Assembly: GCA_029785685.1 (NCBI GenBank)
Contig: JAFLZE010000019.1
Coordinates: 1-19,573 of the forward strand
Length of the DNA: 19,573 bases
Source: Nitrososphaerota archaeon
GTDB taxonomy: Archaea; Thermoproteota; Nitrososphaeria; Nitrososphaerales; UBA183
Direction of reading: 5' to 3'
The notes under the pieces were generated by a model. That model was not told where the DNA came from and searched no databases. It saw only the letters and a list, made by a program, of their open reading frames with translations. Positions 7,025 to 15,002 of this stretch are shown here, in pieces (position 1 is the first letter of the stretch; each line of letters begins with the position of its first letter). The translations under genes and the position numbers were made by a program.

Positions 7025-7040
7025 TGTAACTGTAGTTACA
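7025..7040. promoter_or_regulatory. Palindrome copy 2, TGTAACTGTAGTTACA, with TATA of the dynamin operon
   Basis: Both six-base arms are exact. On the minus strand the arm GTTACA is followed directly by TTAATATG (7024-7017), a good TATA box, so the palindrome sits at the BRE position of the dynamin/UspA promoter. The predicted start is near 6992 and the leader about 30 bases. The membrane-protein gene ending at 7064 lies just upstream on the same strand. Nothing else is seen in 6961-7063. Confidence 0.85.
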
Positions 7041-7063
7041 CTGGCCAAGCCGTGCAGTAGCAA

Positions 7064-7657
7064 TCAGAAGTCCCTGGTCCGTTGTCTCGTCCGCAACTCC
7101 GAACTGAGAAGTGCGGTCAGGACCAAAATCGACGAGACGAGGACGCCCACCAGAAGAACGGGATTGTAGGTGAAGACTACCGGTGTGAACATCGTCACCC
7201 CCGCCAGGGCCAGGACCCCAGCCGATGCAGCGTACATGGTCGTCGTGGCTGTGTGCTTCTTCAGAAGCGACCACGCCCTTTCATACTCCCGGGGGTCGAT
7301 TCCTCTGTTCCTGGCTTTCATGGGGAAGATGAGCTCTAGAAAGCTTGAGAGGTCGAAGGTCAGGAGAAAGATAGCCGCGGAACCCATCACAATTAGGTAA
7401 TTGGTTCCGGGGAGCAGGACCGCCTGGGCACTGACGAAGTTCGCCCCAAGCCACACCCAGGAAAGCCGGAGAGCGGTGCCATGCTTCGCCAGCAGAGCCA
7501 GCGCGAAAACCAGGAGGTTCACGACGAGGGAGCCGAGCAGGGCAGTGCTGTACTGCAGCGCGTAGCCGACGAACCCTGTCCAGGCTGAAATGGCCAGGTA
7601 TGCCGCAAGCAGCAGCATTCCGGACAGGCTCAGCGCGTCTACTTTGCTCTCGTCCAT
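7064..7657 (-). CDS. Multi-pass membrane protein of the MoxR/DUF58 locus
   Basis: The 197-residue protein has about six TM segments: near residues 10-30, 38-57, 65-85, 88-110, 142-160 and 168-187. A charged cytoplasmic loop (MKARNRGIDPREYERAWSLL) lies between TM4 and TM5. I know no named family for it. ATG 7657 lies 19 bases inside the end of the DUF58 gene, so it is the last gene of the five-gene operon starting at 11278. DUF58/MoxR loci often carry membrane partners, but this one differs from the usual VWA/BatD-type proteins. A scaffold or assembly role at the membrane is inference. Confidence 0.8.
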   Translation of the reverse strand: MDESKVDALSLSGMLLLAAYLAISAWTGFVGYALQYSTALLGSLVVNLLVFALALLAKHGTALRLSWVWLGANFVSAQAVLLPGTNYLIVMGSAAIFLLTFDLSSFLELIFPMKARNRGIDPREYERAWSLLKKHTATTTMYAASAGVLALAGVTMFTPVVFTYNPVLLVGVLVSSILVLTALLSSELRTRQRTRDF

Positions 7658-8898
7658 ACGATATTCGCCTGCTTCAGCGCCTGGCTGAGGGGCTCCTTCA
7701 CGTTCCAGTCTATGACGACCGCGTATTTCCGGAGCAGCGCTACCTTCGTCTCTCTCTCGAGCCTGGCAAGCCTCTCAGCTATCCTTTCGGCCCTCTCGTC
7801 CTTGCCTTCTCGGCTCTCGAATTCGAATGGTGAAGGGGAGACCACCAGGACGGGGTAGCCCTTGCTGGAGATTTCTGCCGCGACTTCGTACGACTTGTCG
7901 TCCATCAGGGGCGTGACCAATACTATCTGGGTCATCCTCGAGAAGAACAGCGAGAGGTACCCGGGGAGGTTCCCCATCTCCCAGATGTTACCAGGTTTGA
8001 TCGTCACCATCCCCGTGAGGAGCCTGTCGAACTGTCTGCGCCCAAAGCCCGGACGTACCTTCTCGAGGCGGTCGCCGAGTGCGATCATCCCGACCCTGTT
8101 CCTGTCCCTGAGGAGGCGGTAGGCGATGACAGCCGCCGCCCTGGTCCCGTAGGCGACCGTCGACTCCGGAGGAACGCCGAGGAGCGATGCTGAACGGATG
8201 TCGAGGACGATGATGGTGTCCCCGCCAAACTCCCCCATGAACTGGTTACTGAGGAATTCCGGAGAGCGTGACGAAGCCTTCCAGTTTATCCTCCGCAGTG
8301 GGTCGCTGGGAGCGTAGGGCCTTAGCCCGTAGAACTGCATGCCGGTTCCGGGCTTTCGCGTGAGAATCTCTCCGGGCCAGTTGCGCGGGTTCCTGGGTTT
8401 AATCTGCACCTTGCTGACGTACTGGACATCCGGATAGACCTTGACGTCGAAGTATGATTCTATCGATTTCTCCTCCACCATGAGTCCCGAGACATCGAGG
8501 CTCCTGATCCGGACCGGTCCCAACCTGTAGACCCCGAAGGTCTCAGCCGAAACGGCGTAACTGGCCTCCACCTGCCCTCCGCTTTGGAGGGAGGTGAAGA
8601 TGCGATTCGTCCCACAAGCAAGGCGCAGGCCGTCTGGAATTGTATCAACCACTTCGAGAACGTCGGCATCTCGGCCCGAGTTGCCTATCCTCAGAGTGAA
8701 TTCGGCTTGCTCGCCTTCGTAGACTGTCTGCCCCTTCGTCGTCCGTTCGACCTTGAAATCCAGATGGGGATCCCTGGCAAGCAGGCGGACCAGGGCAATG
8801 TAGAGGAGCACAGGGACGGACGCGGCTATCAGATAGGGGCTTCTCGACCCGGCCCCGAACAGCAGGAGAAAAATCGCGAACGCCCCAAGGAGGGCCAT
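7639..8898 (-). CDS. DUF58 domain protein
   Basis: The 419-residue protein has two N-terminal TM helices (residues 3-18 and 21-40), a beta-rich ectodomain-like region of about 50-180, and the DUF58 signature GMQFYGLRPYAPSDPLRRIN followed by WKASSR (about 186-211). A VWA-like fold follows, with VLDIRSAS (D232) in place of the MIDAS D-x-S-x-S. DUF58 proteins are nearly always paired with MoxR AAA+ ATPases, which are thought to act as chaperones inserting metal or assembling complexes. Here the MoxR gene ends 15 bases upstream. The N-terminal CARDB-like repeat feature (NSGRDADVLEVVDTIPDG) is typical of archaeal versions. The start ATG 8898 has no clear Shine-Dalgarno sequence. Confidence 0.92.
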   Translation of the reverse strand: MALLGAFAIFLLLFGAGSRSPYLIAASVPVLLYIALVRLLARDPHLDFKVERTTKGQTVYEGEQAEFTLRIGNSGRDADVLEVVDTIPDGLRLACGTNRIFTSLQSGGQVEASYAVSAETFGVYRLGPVRIRSLDVSGLMVEEKSIESYFDVKVYPDVQYVSKVQIKPRNPRNWPGEILTRKPGTGMQFYGLRPYAPSDPLRRINWKASSRSPEFLSNQFMGEFGGDTIIVLDIRSASLLGVPPESTVAYGTRAAAVIAYRLLRDRNRVGMIALGDRLEKVRPGFGRRQFDRLLTGMVTIKPGNIWEMGNLPGYLSLFFSRMTQIVLVTPLMDDKSYEVAAEISSKGYPVLVVSPSPFEFESREGKDERAERIAERLARLERETKVALLRKYAVVIDWNVKEPLSQALKQANIVWTRAK

Positions 8899-8913
8899 CG
8901 ATCTTGAGATCGT

Positions 8914-9858
8914 TCAGTCCACCTTTGGCACTGGAACTTCCTGCAGGATTTTGTCCACGATGGAGGCGGTCTTGTCCCCCCTGAGCCATCCTTCAGGCTT
9001 CAGAATCAGCCTGTGGCTGAGCGCCGGGACTGCCACCCGCTTCACGTCGTCGGGGATGACGTAATGCCTAGAGTTCATCCAGGCGTTCGCCTTGGCGAGC
9101 TTCGTTATGGCGAGGGAGCCGCGGGGGCTCGACCCTATCTCCACCTCACTGTGGGACCTTGTGCCGCGCACTATCGCGACGATGTAGTCTATGATGGCGC
9201 GCTCGGCATGGATTCCTTCAACTTCGGCCTGCATCGCGATGAGAGCATCGCGCGTAGAGACAACCTCAAGCCTGACATCATCTGACCTTCTGCTGTTGCG
9301 TCTCTCGATGATCTGTGCCTCTTCCTCGGCGCTGGGATAGCCGACGCTCAGCCTGACGAGGAAGCGGTCGAGCTGCGCCTCCGGGAGAGGATAGGTCCCC
9401 TCGTACTCTATCGGGTTCTGGGTCGCAATCACGATGAATGGCTCCTGTAGCTTCTGAGTGTCTCCCTCGATCGTCACCTGCTTCTCCTGCATGGCTTCCA
9501 GAAGCGCAGACTGGGTCCGGGGAGGCGCCCGATTGATTTCATCCGCCAGGAGGATGTTGGTGAAGATGGGCCCCCTTCGCAATTCGAACTGGGAGGTATT
9601 CCTGTTCAGGATGTAGGTCCCTGTGATGTCGGCGGGGAGCAGGTCTGGGGTGAACTGGACCCTCCTGAATTCCAGTCCGAGGACGGCCGCGAACGACTTC
9701 GCCATGAGAGTCTTTGCAAGGCCGGGATTGTCTTCGATCAGGATGTGCCCGTTCGCAAGTATCGACAGCATGATGGTTTCAAGCGCCGCTTGCTTCCCCA
9801 CCACCACTGAAGAGACCTGATCGATGATTCGCGCGTATGGACGGCTCTCCTGCGTCAC
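8914..9858 (-). CDS. MoxR-family AAA+ ATPase
   Basis: This 314-residue AAA+ ATPase is of normal family length. Walker A is EDNPGLAKT (42-50, the MoxR variant with AKT), Walker B LLADEINR (103-110), sensor 1 ATQNP (145-149), and the EAQLDRF arginine-finger helix is at 160-166. The C-terminal lid holds [20 protein letters not shown], a typical MoxR sensor 2 region. MoxR proteins are thought to remodel or activate VWA- and DUF58-type partners; the partner here is the next gene. GTG 9858 directly follows the TAG of the preceding gene, with GAGGGGG as ribosome binding site inside that gene's end. Confidence 0.95.
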   Translation of the reverse strand: MTQESRPYARIIDQVSSVVVGKQAALETIMLSILANGHILIEDNPGLAKTLMAKSFAAVLGLEFRRVQFTPDLLPADITGTYILNRNTSQFELRRGPIFTNILLADEINRAPPRTQSALLEAMQEKQVTIEGDTQKLQEPFIVIATQNPIEYEGTYPLPEAQLDRFLVRLSVGYPSAEEEAQIIERRNSRRSDDVRLEVVSTRDALIAMQAEVEGIHAERAIIDYIVAIVRGTRSHSEVEIGSSPRGSLAITKLAKANAWMNSRHYVIPDDVKRVAVPALSHRLILKPEGWLRGDKTASIVDKILQEVPVPKVD

Positions 9859-10374
9859 CTACACCCCCTCGTTTGCCATCGCTATTGCTGCCTCCAGGGC
9901 AGACAGATAGGTTTCGTCCTTCCTCCTCCGGAATCTTGAAACAGCCGGAGAATCCGATGGATGGGGCTCGAAAATCCTTCTCACATCCTGGTCGTTCCCC
10001 GCAATCATCAACTTCTCGCGCGTCCTCATGATGGTATCATAGTCTGGCTTCAATGGTCCACCCTGCTTGACGGCGCAGGCCTCCGCGAGAATCCTGGCCA
10101 GGTCCTCTCGCGCGTGCCAGTAGCCCCTCTCCGCGCTCTCTACGCTCATGGCCATGGACCAGATTTTGCCGCGGGAAGATTGGTGCCTCGTTTTCCCTGT
10201 CGGAAACCAGTCGGAAAGGCCCGGGCTTCCAGTCACGCCGCCATAGACTAGGAGAGCCGCGGCGAGCGACAAGAAAACGAGATTGGCGTAGAGGGACGGA
10301 TAACCGGCGGCGTCGGCCAGAATCACCCCGCAGATTATGATGGACCCCAGCGCGTAGGCAAATCTGTTAGGCAA
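9859..10374 (-). CDS. Membrane-anchored helical protein of the MoxR locus
   Basis: The 171-residue protein has two TM helices in its first 50 residues (GSIIICGVILADAAGY and ANLVFLSLAAALLVYGG), then a soluble, mostly helical domain (SAERGYWHAREDLARILAEA and the C-terminal ETYLSALEAAIAMANEG). The family is not one I can name. Its TTG start (10374) overlaps the TAA of the DUF4129 gene in TTGCCTAA, and its stop abuts the MoxR start, so it is embedded in the operon. MoxR/DUF58 operons of archaea often carry such a small protein between DUF4129 and MoxR. It may be a membrane adaptor for the ATPase (inference). Confidence 0.8.
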   Translation of the reverse strand: MPNRFAYALGSIIICGVILADAAGYPSLYANLVFLSLAAALLVYGGVTGSPGLSDWFPTGKTRHQSSRGKIWSMAMSVESAERGYWHAREDLARILAEACAVKQGGPLKPDYDTIMRTREKLMIAGNDQDVRRIFEPHPSDSPAVSRFRRRKDETYLSALEAAIAMANEGV

Positions 10375-11278
10375 GTCGTCTGACCCCGATGATTGATTTC
10401 GAACCGGAATGTTGGACCTCGTCGTTCAGCCTCCGTAGGCATGTTTCTGCGCGCTTTGCGTCTTCGTCATATACAGGGTCGATGCTGTACCTTGCCTTCT
10501 CGAAGAGAAGTGTGGCATCGTGCAGGTTCTGCCTGTCGACGGCGACCCTGCTTGTTACAAGCGCCTCGAATTCCCGTGCAGTCAGCTTCGAGCTGTCCGT
10601 CTCCTCGTCCCGGCTGAGTATCTCGCAGATTGCCCTGTAGCAGTTCAGGATGGTCGTGCGGTAGTCCGAACCTCCTCTCAAGGCGTGCACCGCCCTGCTG
10701 AGAACGTCGGAGATTCTTTCCTCATCGACTCCTCCCCCAAGGGTTCTCCCCGAGGGGGCAATGGGGACCCGTTTCAGTGAAAGAAAGAGGACCGCACCGA
10801 TTGCCGAGCTCGTGGCTATCGCCCCCACCACAAGATAGGGGAGAAGATCCGGGAAGCTCGGCGCCTGGCCTTGGCCGTTGAAGCTGGTGCCGGCGTTCTT
10901 GACTAGCGTGAATATGCCGTAGAAGACCACGGCCGCCAGTCCGAGCATCAAGATCGAAAGCAATGGGCTCCCCTTCTGGCTCTCGACATACCAGAAGTCG
11001 TCCTTCTTCCGTCGCCGCTTCCAGGCACGCAATATCATGAAGCCACCGAGCACGGACAGCGCCGCCCCGAAGACGGCCAGCTCGGAATAGCTCGGGCCTT
11101 GGACAAGACTCGGTTCGACAAGGACTCCGCCGTTCCCTTGCGGGGGAAGGGAAGGCTGCGATTGGCCCACAGGGCCGGCGTTTGATGTGGTGCCGATGTT
11201 CGCAATCAGGCTGGCGGCCAGCCAGGGGAGGGCGAAGAGCACCACGACTAGGAGGACGGACCGAATCCGGCGATTCAT
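10367..11278 (-). CDS. DUF4129-domain membrane protein
   Basis: The 303-residue protein starts with a signal-anchor helix (residues 6-25). It has a Pro/Gly/Ser-rich extracytoplasmic stretch (about 28-58), three TM segments (about 62-82, 100-120 and 140-160), and a cytoplasmic C-terminal DUF4129 domain (about 195-295): YRTTILNCYRAICEILSRDE then LTAREFEALVTSRV and KARYSIDPVYDEDA. DUF4129 domains occur in transglutaminase-type and MoxR/DUF58 loci. I chose ATG 11278; a TTG three bases earlier is also open. With the TATA box TTTTATAATC at 11310-11301, transcription should begin at or next to the ATG (leaderless). It is the first gene of the five-gene operon under palindrome copy 3. Confidence 0.88.
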   Translation of the reverse strand: MNRRIRSVLLVVVLFALPWLAASLIANIGTTSNAGPVGQSQPSLPPQGNGGVLVEPSLVQGPSYSELAVFGAALSVLGGFMILRAWKRRRKKDDFWYVESQKGSPLLSILMLGLAAVVFYGIFTLVKNAGTSFNGQGQAPSFPDLLPYLVVGAIATSSAIGAVLFLSLKRVPIAPSGRTLGGGVDEERISDVLSRAVHALRGGSDYRTTILNCYRAICEILSRDEETDSSKLTAREFEALVTSRVAVDRQNLHDATLLFEKARYSIDPVYDEDAKRAETCLRRLNDEVQHSGSKSIIGVRRLA

Positions 11279-11309
11279 CAAACCGAACCGCCTGGGGGAG
11301 GATTATAAA

Positions 11310-11325
11310 AGTAACCGTCGTTACA
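11310..11325. promoter_or_regulatory. Palindrome copy 3, (A/T)GTAAC-N4-GTTACA, with TATA of the DUF4129/MoxR operon
   Basis: AGTAACCGTCGTTACA; five-base arms are exact and only the outermost base breaks symmetry. On the minus strand GTTACT runs straight into TTTATAATCC, a TATA box about 27 bases before ATG 11278. The four-base centre CGTC is the same as in copy 1. The remainder of 11279-11368 shows nothing further. Confidence 0.82.
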
Positions 11326-11368
11326 TACCCTTTAAGCCGTTGGTGGTCGTCGGCTTCGGCCCGCACAT

Positions 11369-11779
11369 TCAAGCCCGCACACGGTCCATACGGTCTAGAA
11401 TCTCAAGCATCTTAGCAATGTAAGCTCCGAGCTTTTCTTCGTCCTTCTGGCTCAATGTGCCGCAGCCCTGGAGGGCCTCTGGATGCAGATCGTAAAGCGT
11501 GGTCCGAATCCCCAGCAACGCTCCGCGCACGTTTCGCGCTGATGACTCGTTCTGCGGCGAGAGGCCGTAAAGCATGGTAATCAATCTGGTCTGATTGAGC
11601 ATCATAGAAACGCCACCCAGAATTGCGTTCTTCGAATCTTTAGTCATATCCCACTTTGTCACATATGTCACAGAGTCCCCTTCCTTCGAACCTGGTTGCA
11701 GCTCTCTTCTTATTGTCTCAAGGTTCCTTTCAATTTCATTGAGGTAGACGGCCAGTACTCTTCGATAGTTCTCGTTCAA
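11369..11779 (-). CDS. Hypothetical helical protein, 136 residues
   Basis: I do not recognise it. It is almost wholly alpha-helical: an N-terminal helix with heptad-like spacing (RRVLAVYLNEIERNLETIRR), a loop of about 20 residues, a helix ILGGVSMMLNQTRLITMLYG, another around SSARNVRGALLGIRTTLYDL, and a C-terminal helix LGAYIAKMLEILDRMDRV. This looks like a small four-helix bundle. The start is TTG 11779, 21 bases after the TAG of the 11801-12445 gene, so it is likely the second cistron of that operon, under palindrome copy 4. The Shine-Dalgarno signal is weak. No homologue appears in the other paralogous locus at 398-3184. Confidence 0.65.
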   Translation of the reverse strand: MNENYRRVLAVYLNEIERNLETIRRELQPGSKEGDSVTYVTKWDMTKDSKNAILGGVSMMLNQTRLITMLYGLSPQNESSARNVRGALLGIRTTLYDLHPEALQGCGTLSQKDEEKLGAYIAKMLEILDRMDRVRA

Positions 11780-11800
11780 GGGATTGTGGCGCCTACCCTG

Positions 11801-12445
11801 CTACCCGGAAACTATCCACTTCAGTAGCGACTTTCTTCTCCTTCTGGCCGAAGCGCGTTCCTGTCTGGCGAGCATCTGGGCGAAGCCCCTTTCGCTGTGC
11901 GTAGCTCTTGCGACCTTGTGAACGAAATCAAAGTACAGAAAGCGCTCCTGGGACAGGGAGATACTTCTGCTCTTTAGAACCCCTCTGGGCTCCTTCGGCC
12001 AGTCGGCGACGATCTCGAAACCCTCACTGGCGTACTTGTATGCGCGTCCAGCGTCGATTCCGTCCTGCGTCAGCCCAGCCGTATCGCCGTTAAGCGACAG
12101 GGAATACACCCTGGCACCAATCCTTTCGCTCACCAGGCGCTGAAAGAGAGCGGTCAGGGAAGCCAGAACGTGCTCAGTGAAAGGGCTCCTCATCGGTCTC
12201 GCTTCGACATATTTGTAGCGCTCCACCAGCGAGGGAACCTCGGTGTATTTGCAGAACCGCCAGGACGACTCCAACCCAACCTGGTCGCTCAGGTGGACCT
12301 GCACGAACCTGTCATCGCCCCTCCAGGCCAACCACATCATCTTCGCGTCTTGGACGGCCCTCTCGCGGGGGTCGCCAAACTGTGCGAACACCTTCTCGGC
12401 TTTATCCCTGAACTCTTCATCCAGGTCGGCCTTGCGTGCACCCAA
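11801..12445 (-). CDS. Hypothetical protein, paralogue of the 398-1087 gene
   Basis: The 214-residue protein of unknown family starts at TTG 12445 after a clear GGGGAG Shine-Dalgarno sequence. The landmarks shared with the 398-1087 protein are WLAWRGD (about 38), LSD, LESSWRFCKY, EVPSLVERY, YVEARP, HVLASLTALF, then a DWP strand, a KSRSISLS strand and an Arg-rich tail (ARRRRKSLLKWIVSG). The N-terminus (EEFRDKAEKVFAQFGD) matches AFQTRAREVFGR of the paralogue. It has no TM segment. The gene is divergent from an intact metallophosphoesterase, and both promoters touch the same palindrome. The leader is unusually long (about 70 bases) compared with other genes here. A role with the phosphoesterase is inferred from the repeated pairing only. 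Confidence 0.78.
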   Translation of the reverse strand: MGARKADLDEEFRDKAEKVFAQFGDPRERAVQDAKMMWLAWRGDDRFVQVHLSDQVGLESSWRFCKYTEVPSLVERYKYVEARPMRSPFTEHVLASLTALFQRLVSERIGARVYSLSLNGDTAGLTQDGIDAGRAYKYASEGFEIVADWPKEPRGVLKSRSISLSQERFLYFDFVHKVARATHSERGFAQMLARQERASARRRRKSLLKWIVSG

Positions 12446-12540
12446 CCTGCTCCCCGTTCGGGTACGCTGATCAAGGCCATGGCTCTCTTCCCAGTTTCTT
12501 TCGCGCTCTATCGTGACCAGATGGGACTCGGACCATGGGC

Positions 12541-12573
12541 CATTATAAGTGTAACTGCAGTTACATTAAAAAG
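12541..12573. promoter_or_regulatory. Palindrome copy 4 in a bidirectional promoter
   Basis: At 12550-12565, TGTAACTGCAGTTACA is a perfect 16-base palindrome including its centre. Each arm abuts a TATA box: on the plus strand GTTACA is followed by TTAAAAA (12566-12572) for the metallophosphoesterase, and on the minus strand by CTTATAATG (12549-12541) for the 12445 gene. This is the clearest two-sided case in the window. The remaining part of 12446-12610 is leader sequence with no other recognisable element. Confidence 0.87.
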
Positions 12574-12610
12574 GGGCGAGCCTGGGTCACGGGAAACGAG
12601 GTTGTTCTGC

Positions 12611-13306
12611 GTGCGAGTACTGCTGATTTCAGATATACACTCGAACCTCGAAGCTCTCGAAGAGGTCCTGAACCATGCAAGCTTTGATGAGGTCCTCTTC
12701 ATGGGAGACCTGGTGGATTACGGACCGAACCCCTTCGAGGTCTTTGAAATCCTGCAATACGTGAGAGCGAAGAGAGTCTTGGGGAACCACGATGCAGCCG
12801 CAGCATTCAAGACAGACTGCAGGAGCAGCAGTGTGATGCACGAGGCATCGGTGGTGACACGGGAGCGCATAACGTGGAGGCAAATGCCAGCGAAGCCACT
12901 CGAGGTTCTGGGCAAGGCCGGAAAGGAGCTTCAGATCGATTACGGAGGCGTCAATGTCAGAGCGTTCCATGCCGCACCGGATGACAGACTGTACAGGTAC
13001 ATCACAAAGGAAGAAGCTGCACAGATGGACATGAAAGGTGCGGACCTGGTAGTACTCGGGCATACCCACGTCCCATATGAAGTCAAACGACAAGGAGTCT
13101 GGGTCGTCAACCCGGGGAGCGTCGGCATGCCCAAGGACGGTGATCCCAGAGCTTCCTACGCCACCCTTGACACCGCTTCACGAAACGTGACCTTTGGAAG
13201 GGTCGAATATGACATCGAAGAAGTCGCTGCGGAGCTCGGAGACTTGCTCCGCGAACACGAGGACGTTTTCGAACTGATAGCAAAGACTCTCAGGTCGGGT
13301 CAGTGA
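12611..13306 (+). CDS. Calcineurin-like metallophosphoesterase (YfcE/MJ0936 type)
   Basis: The 231-residue enzyme has all dinuclear metal-site motifs: SDIHSN (D8, H10), GDLVDYGP, GNHD, the HAAP His and GHTH. NPGSVGMPKDGDPRASYATL closes the fold, as in YfcE-type phosphodiesterases. Such proteins hydrolyse phosphodiester or phosphomonoester bonds; the substrate is not predictable. GTG 12611 is the start that places the first beta strand at the N-terminus. The open frame extends upstream to 12170, but that part crosses the palindrome and the divergent gene. TATA at 12566-12572 puts the transcript start about 15 bases before GTG. It is a close paralogue of the interrupted gene at 3312-4010 and converges on enolase 25 bases downstream. 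Confidence 0.92.
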   Translation: MRVLLISDIHSNLEALEEVLNHASFDEVLFMGDLVDYGPNPFEVFEILQYVRAKRVLGNHDAAAAFKTDCRSSSVMHEASVVTRERITWRQMPAKPLEVLGKAGKELQIDYGGVNVRAFHAAPDDRLYRYITKEEAAQMDMKGADLVVLGHTHVPYEVKRQGVWVVNPGSVGMPKDGDPRASYATLDTASRNVTFGRVEYDIEEVAAELGDLLREHEDVFELIAKTLRSGQ

Positions 13307-13331
13307 TCTCACCTTCAAGACGAGGAATGGA

Positions 13332-14636
13332 TCAGCCTTTGATTAGGGGAGTCCCAGCGAAATGCGCACTGGAGCCAAGCTCCTCCTCAATTCGGAGGAG
13401 TTCGTTGTACTTCGCCACCCTCTCCCCTCTGGCCGGCGCACCGGTCTTGATGAACTCGCCTTCGACCGCCGTTGCTAGGTGGGCGATGAAGCTGTCCTCC
13501 GTCTCCCCTGACCTGTGGGAGACCACGATAGCAAACTCTGCGGCTCTGGCGACTCTGACGGCCTCCATAGTCTCTGTCACTGTCCCTATCTGGTTCGGCT
13601 TGACCAGAACGGCGTTGGTTGCCTTCTGAGAGATTCCCCTGCTGATGCGTTTGCAGTTCGTGGCGTACAGGTCGTCCCCGATTATCATTGATTTGCTCCC
13701 AAGCTTCTTTGTGATTGCCTGGAAGCTAGAATAAGCCTCTTCTTCGAATGGGTCCTCAACGGTGAGAAGCCTGTACGTCTCCGCGAGCTCGACGTAGTAG
13801 TCCAGCAGTTCTTCGGGTTTCAAATCTTTGCCATCGATATGGTATGTCGAGGTCTTCTTGTCGAAGAAGCCCGTCGCAGCCGGGTCGATTCCCAGCCTAA
13901 CTTCAGACTCCAGACCTCCCACTGATATGGCCTCGGCAATGGCATCCAGTGCCTGCGTTGAGTTCTCGAAAGAAGGCGCGAAGCCCCCCTCGTCGCCGAC
14001 GTTCACCGAAGATTCGCCGGTCCTCTTCTTGAGGATTGACCGCAGTGAATGATAGACGTCGTCGCCGAACCGCATCGCTTCACTGAATGTCTTCGCTCCG
14101 ACGGGTTCTATCAGGAATTCCTGAATGGCAAGCTTGTTGCCTGCGTGCTTTCCTCCGTTGATTATGTTCATCATTGGGACGGGAAGCCTATATCTTCTCC
14201 TTCGGCGAAGGCGCACGTAGAGCGGTTCGCCGCCTGCGACCGCAGCAGCACGTGCCACGGCCATTGAGACGGCCAGAATGGAATTGGAGCCCAGGCTGCG
14301 CTTACCTGCCGTTCCGTCCAGCCCTATCATCAATTCATCAATTCTTTCCTGATCGCGGCAATCCATTCCTAGAATTTTGGGACCAATCCTCTCTCTGACG
14401 TTGGCGACGGCCTTCAGGACGCCGAGCCCCCGGTAGAAGCTTTTGTCCCCGTCTCTAAGCTCAAGAGCTTCGTGCTTCCCCGTCGATGCGCCTGAAGGCA
14501 CAATCGCCCGGGCCACCACCCCTGAACTAGTCCTGACCTCAGCTTCGATAGTCGGATTCCCACGCGAATCGAGGATTTGCCTTCCCCAGACCTTGGCTAT
14601 TCTATTCGAGTCTCTCGCATTCGTGTCAGCGGTCAC
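13332..14636 (-). CDS. eno: Enolase (phosphopyruvate hydratase)
   Basis: The glycolytic and gluconeogenic enzyme interconverts 2-phosphoglycerate and phosphoenolpyruvate. Signature segments, in order: SGASTGKHEALELRD (48-62), INGGKHAGN (159-167), QEF with E173, DEGGFAP with E216, the Mg ligands D251, E294 (VEDPF) and D321 (GDD), KPNQIGT with the catalytic K346, SHRSGET (373-379) and KTG with K397. At 434 residues it is full length, with about 12 extra residues before the usual start; GTG 14636 has a GAGGAT just before it. Upstream the gap of 90 bases holds a T-run on the minus strand (about 14683-14692), a possible terminator for the small gene before it. No palindrome copy is present here. 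Confidence 0.97.
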   Translation of the reverse strand: MTADTNARDSNRIAKVWGRQILDSRGNPTIEAEVRTSSGVVARAIVPSGASTGKHEALELRDGDKSFYRGLGVLKAVANVRERIGPKILGMDCRDQERIDELMIGLDGTAGKRSLGSNSILAVSMAVARAAAVAGGEPLYVRLRRRRRYRLPVPMMNIINGGKHAGNKLAIQEFLIEPVGAKTFSEAMRFGDDVYHSLRSILKKRTGESSVNVGDEGGFAPSFENSTQALDAIAEAISVGGLESEVRLGIDPAATGFFDKKTSTYHIDGKDLKPEELLDYYVELAETYRLLTVEDPFEEEAYSSFQAITKKLGSKSMIIGDDLYATNCKRISRGISQKATNAVLVKPNQIGTVTETMEAVRVARAAEFAIVVSHRSGETEDSFIAHLATAVEGEFIKTGAPARGERVAKYNELLRIEEELGSSAHFAGTPLIKG

Positions 14637-14726
14637 ATCCTCGGAATGGAGTATTCAGGGATTCGTCTCTCTCGTCGACTGGATTGACAAAAAGGACACT
14701 TTGCAATGGAAACCGGTACACTTTAT

Positions 14727-14975
14727 TCATCGCACCAGCATAGACACTACTGACCACCATTCGCTTGCCAGTTCATTATCAGCGATGTCGTCGGGGACGA
14801 CGGCGTAGCCGCGCGAAGAAAATCTTTCTACAAGCGCCCGGTAGACGCCTTCCGGCATCTCGACATCTCCGATCTTGCTCTCGCTCGGAGGACCTCCTCC
14901 GCAGGAGGAAGTCTCAGGGTACAGGCGATACTTCGCCCTATTACGGTCGTCCCTGAAGATGGCCACCTCCACCAA
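14727..14975 (-). CDS. Small hypothetical protein, 82 residues
   Basis: The open frame extends upstream to 15341, but that part crosses the palindrome and the oppositely oriented RAM gene, so only the piece after the promoter is credible. TTG 14975 or GTG 14972 would give VEVAIFRDDRNRAKYRLYPE, then a Gly/Ser/Pro loop with one Cys, then VYRALVERFSSRGYAVVPDD and a Trp-Trp pair before the C-terminus. The alpha/beta pattern is protein-like, but no family is recognised. On the minus strand GGTTATATATG precedes the palindrome, so the start of transcription would fall about 17 bases before the codon. It is divergent from the RAM gene and 90 bases ahead of enolase. Confidence 0.5.
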   Translation of the reverse strand: MVEVAIFRDDRNRAKYRLYPETSSCGGGPPSESKIGDVEMPEGVYRALVERFSSRGYAVVPDDIADNELASEWWSVVSMLVR

Positions 14976-15002
14976 ACATGCGCCTGTCCTGAACCCCCCG
15001 AA

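Noticed and set aside
10548..10562. CTTGTTACAAG inverted repeat resembling a palindrome arm
   Set aside because: It lies inside the DUF4129 coding region, lacks the TGTAAC-N4 layout and is explained by codons.
12170..12610. N-terminal extension of the metallophosphoesterase
   Set aside because: The extension crosses the divergent 12445 gene, the palindrome and the TATA box; the enzyme fold begins at GTG 12611.
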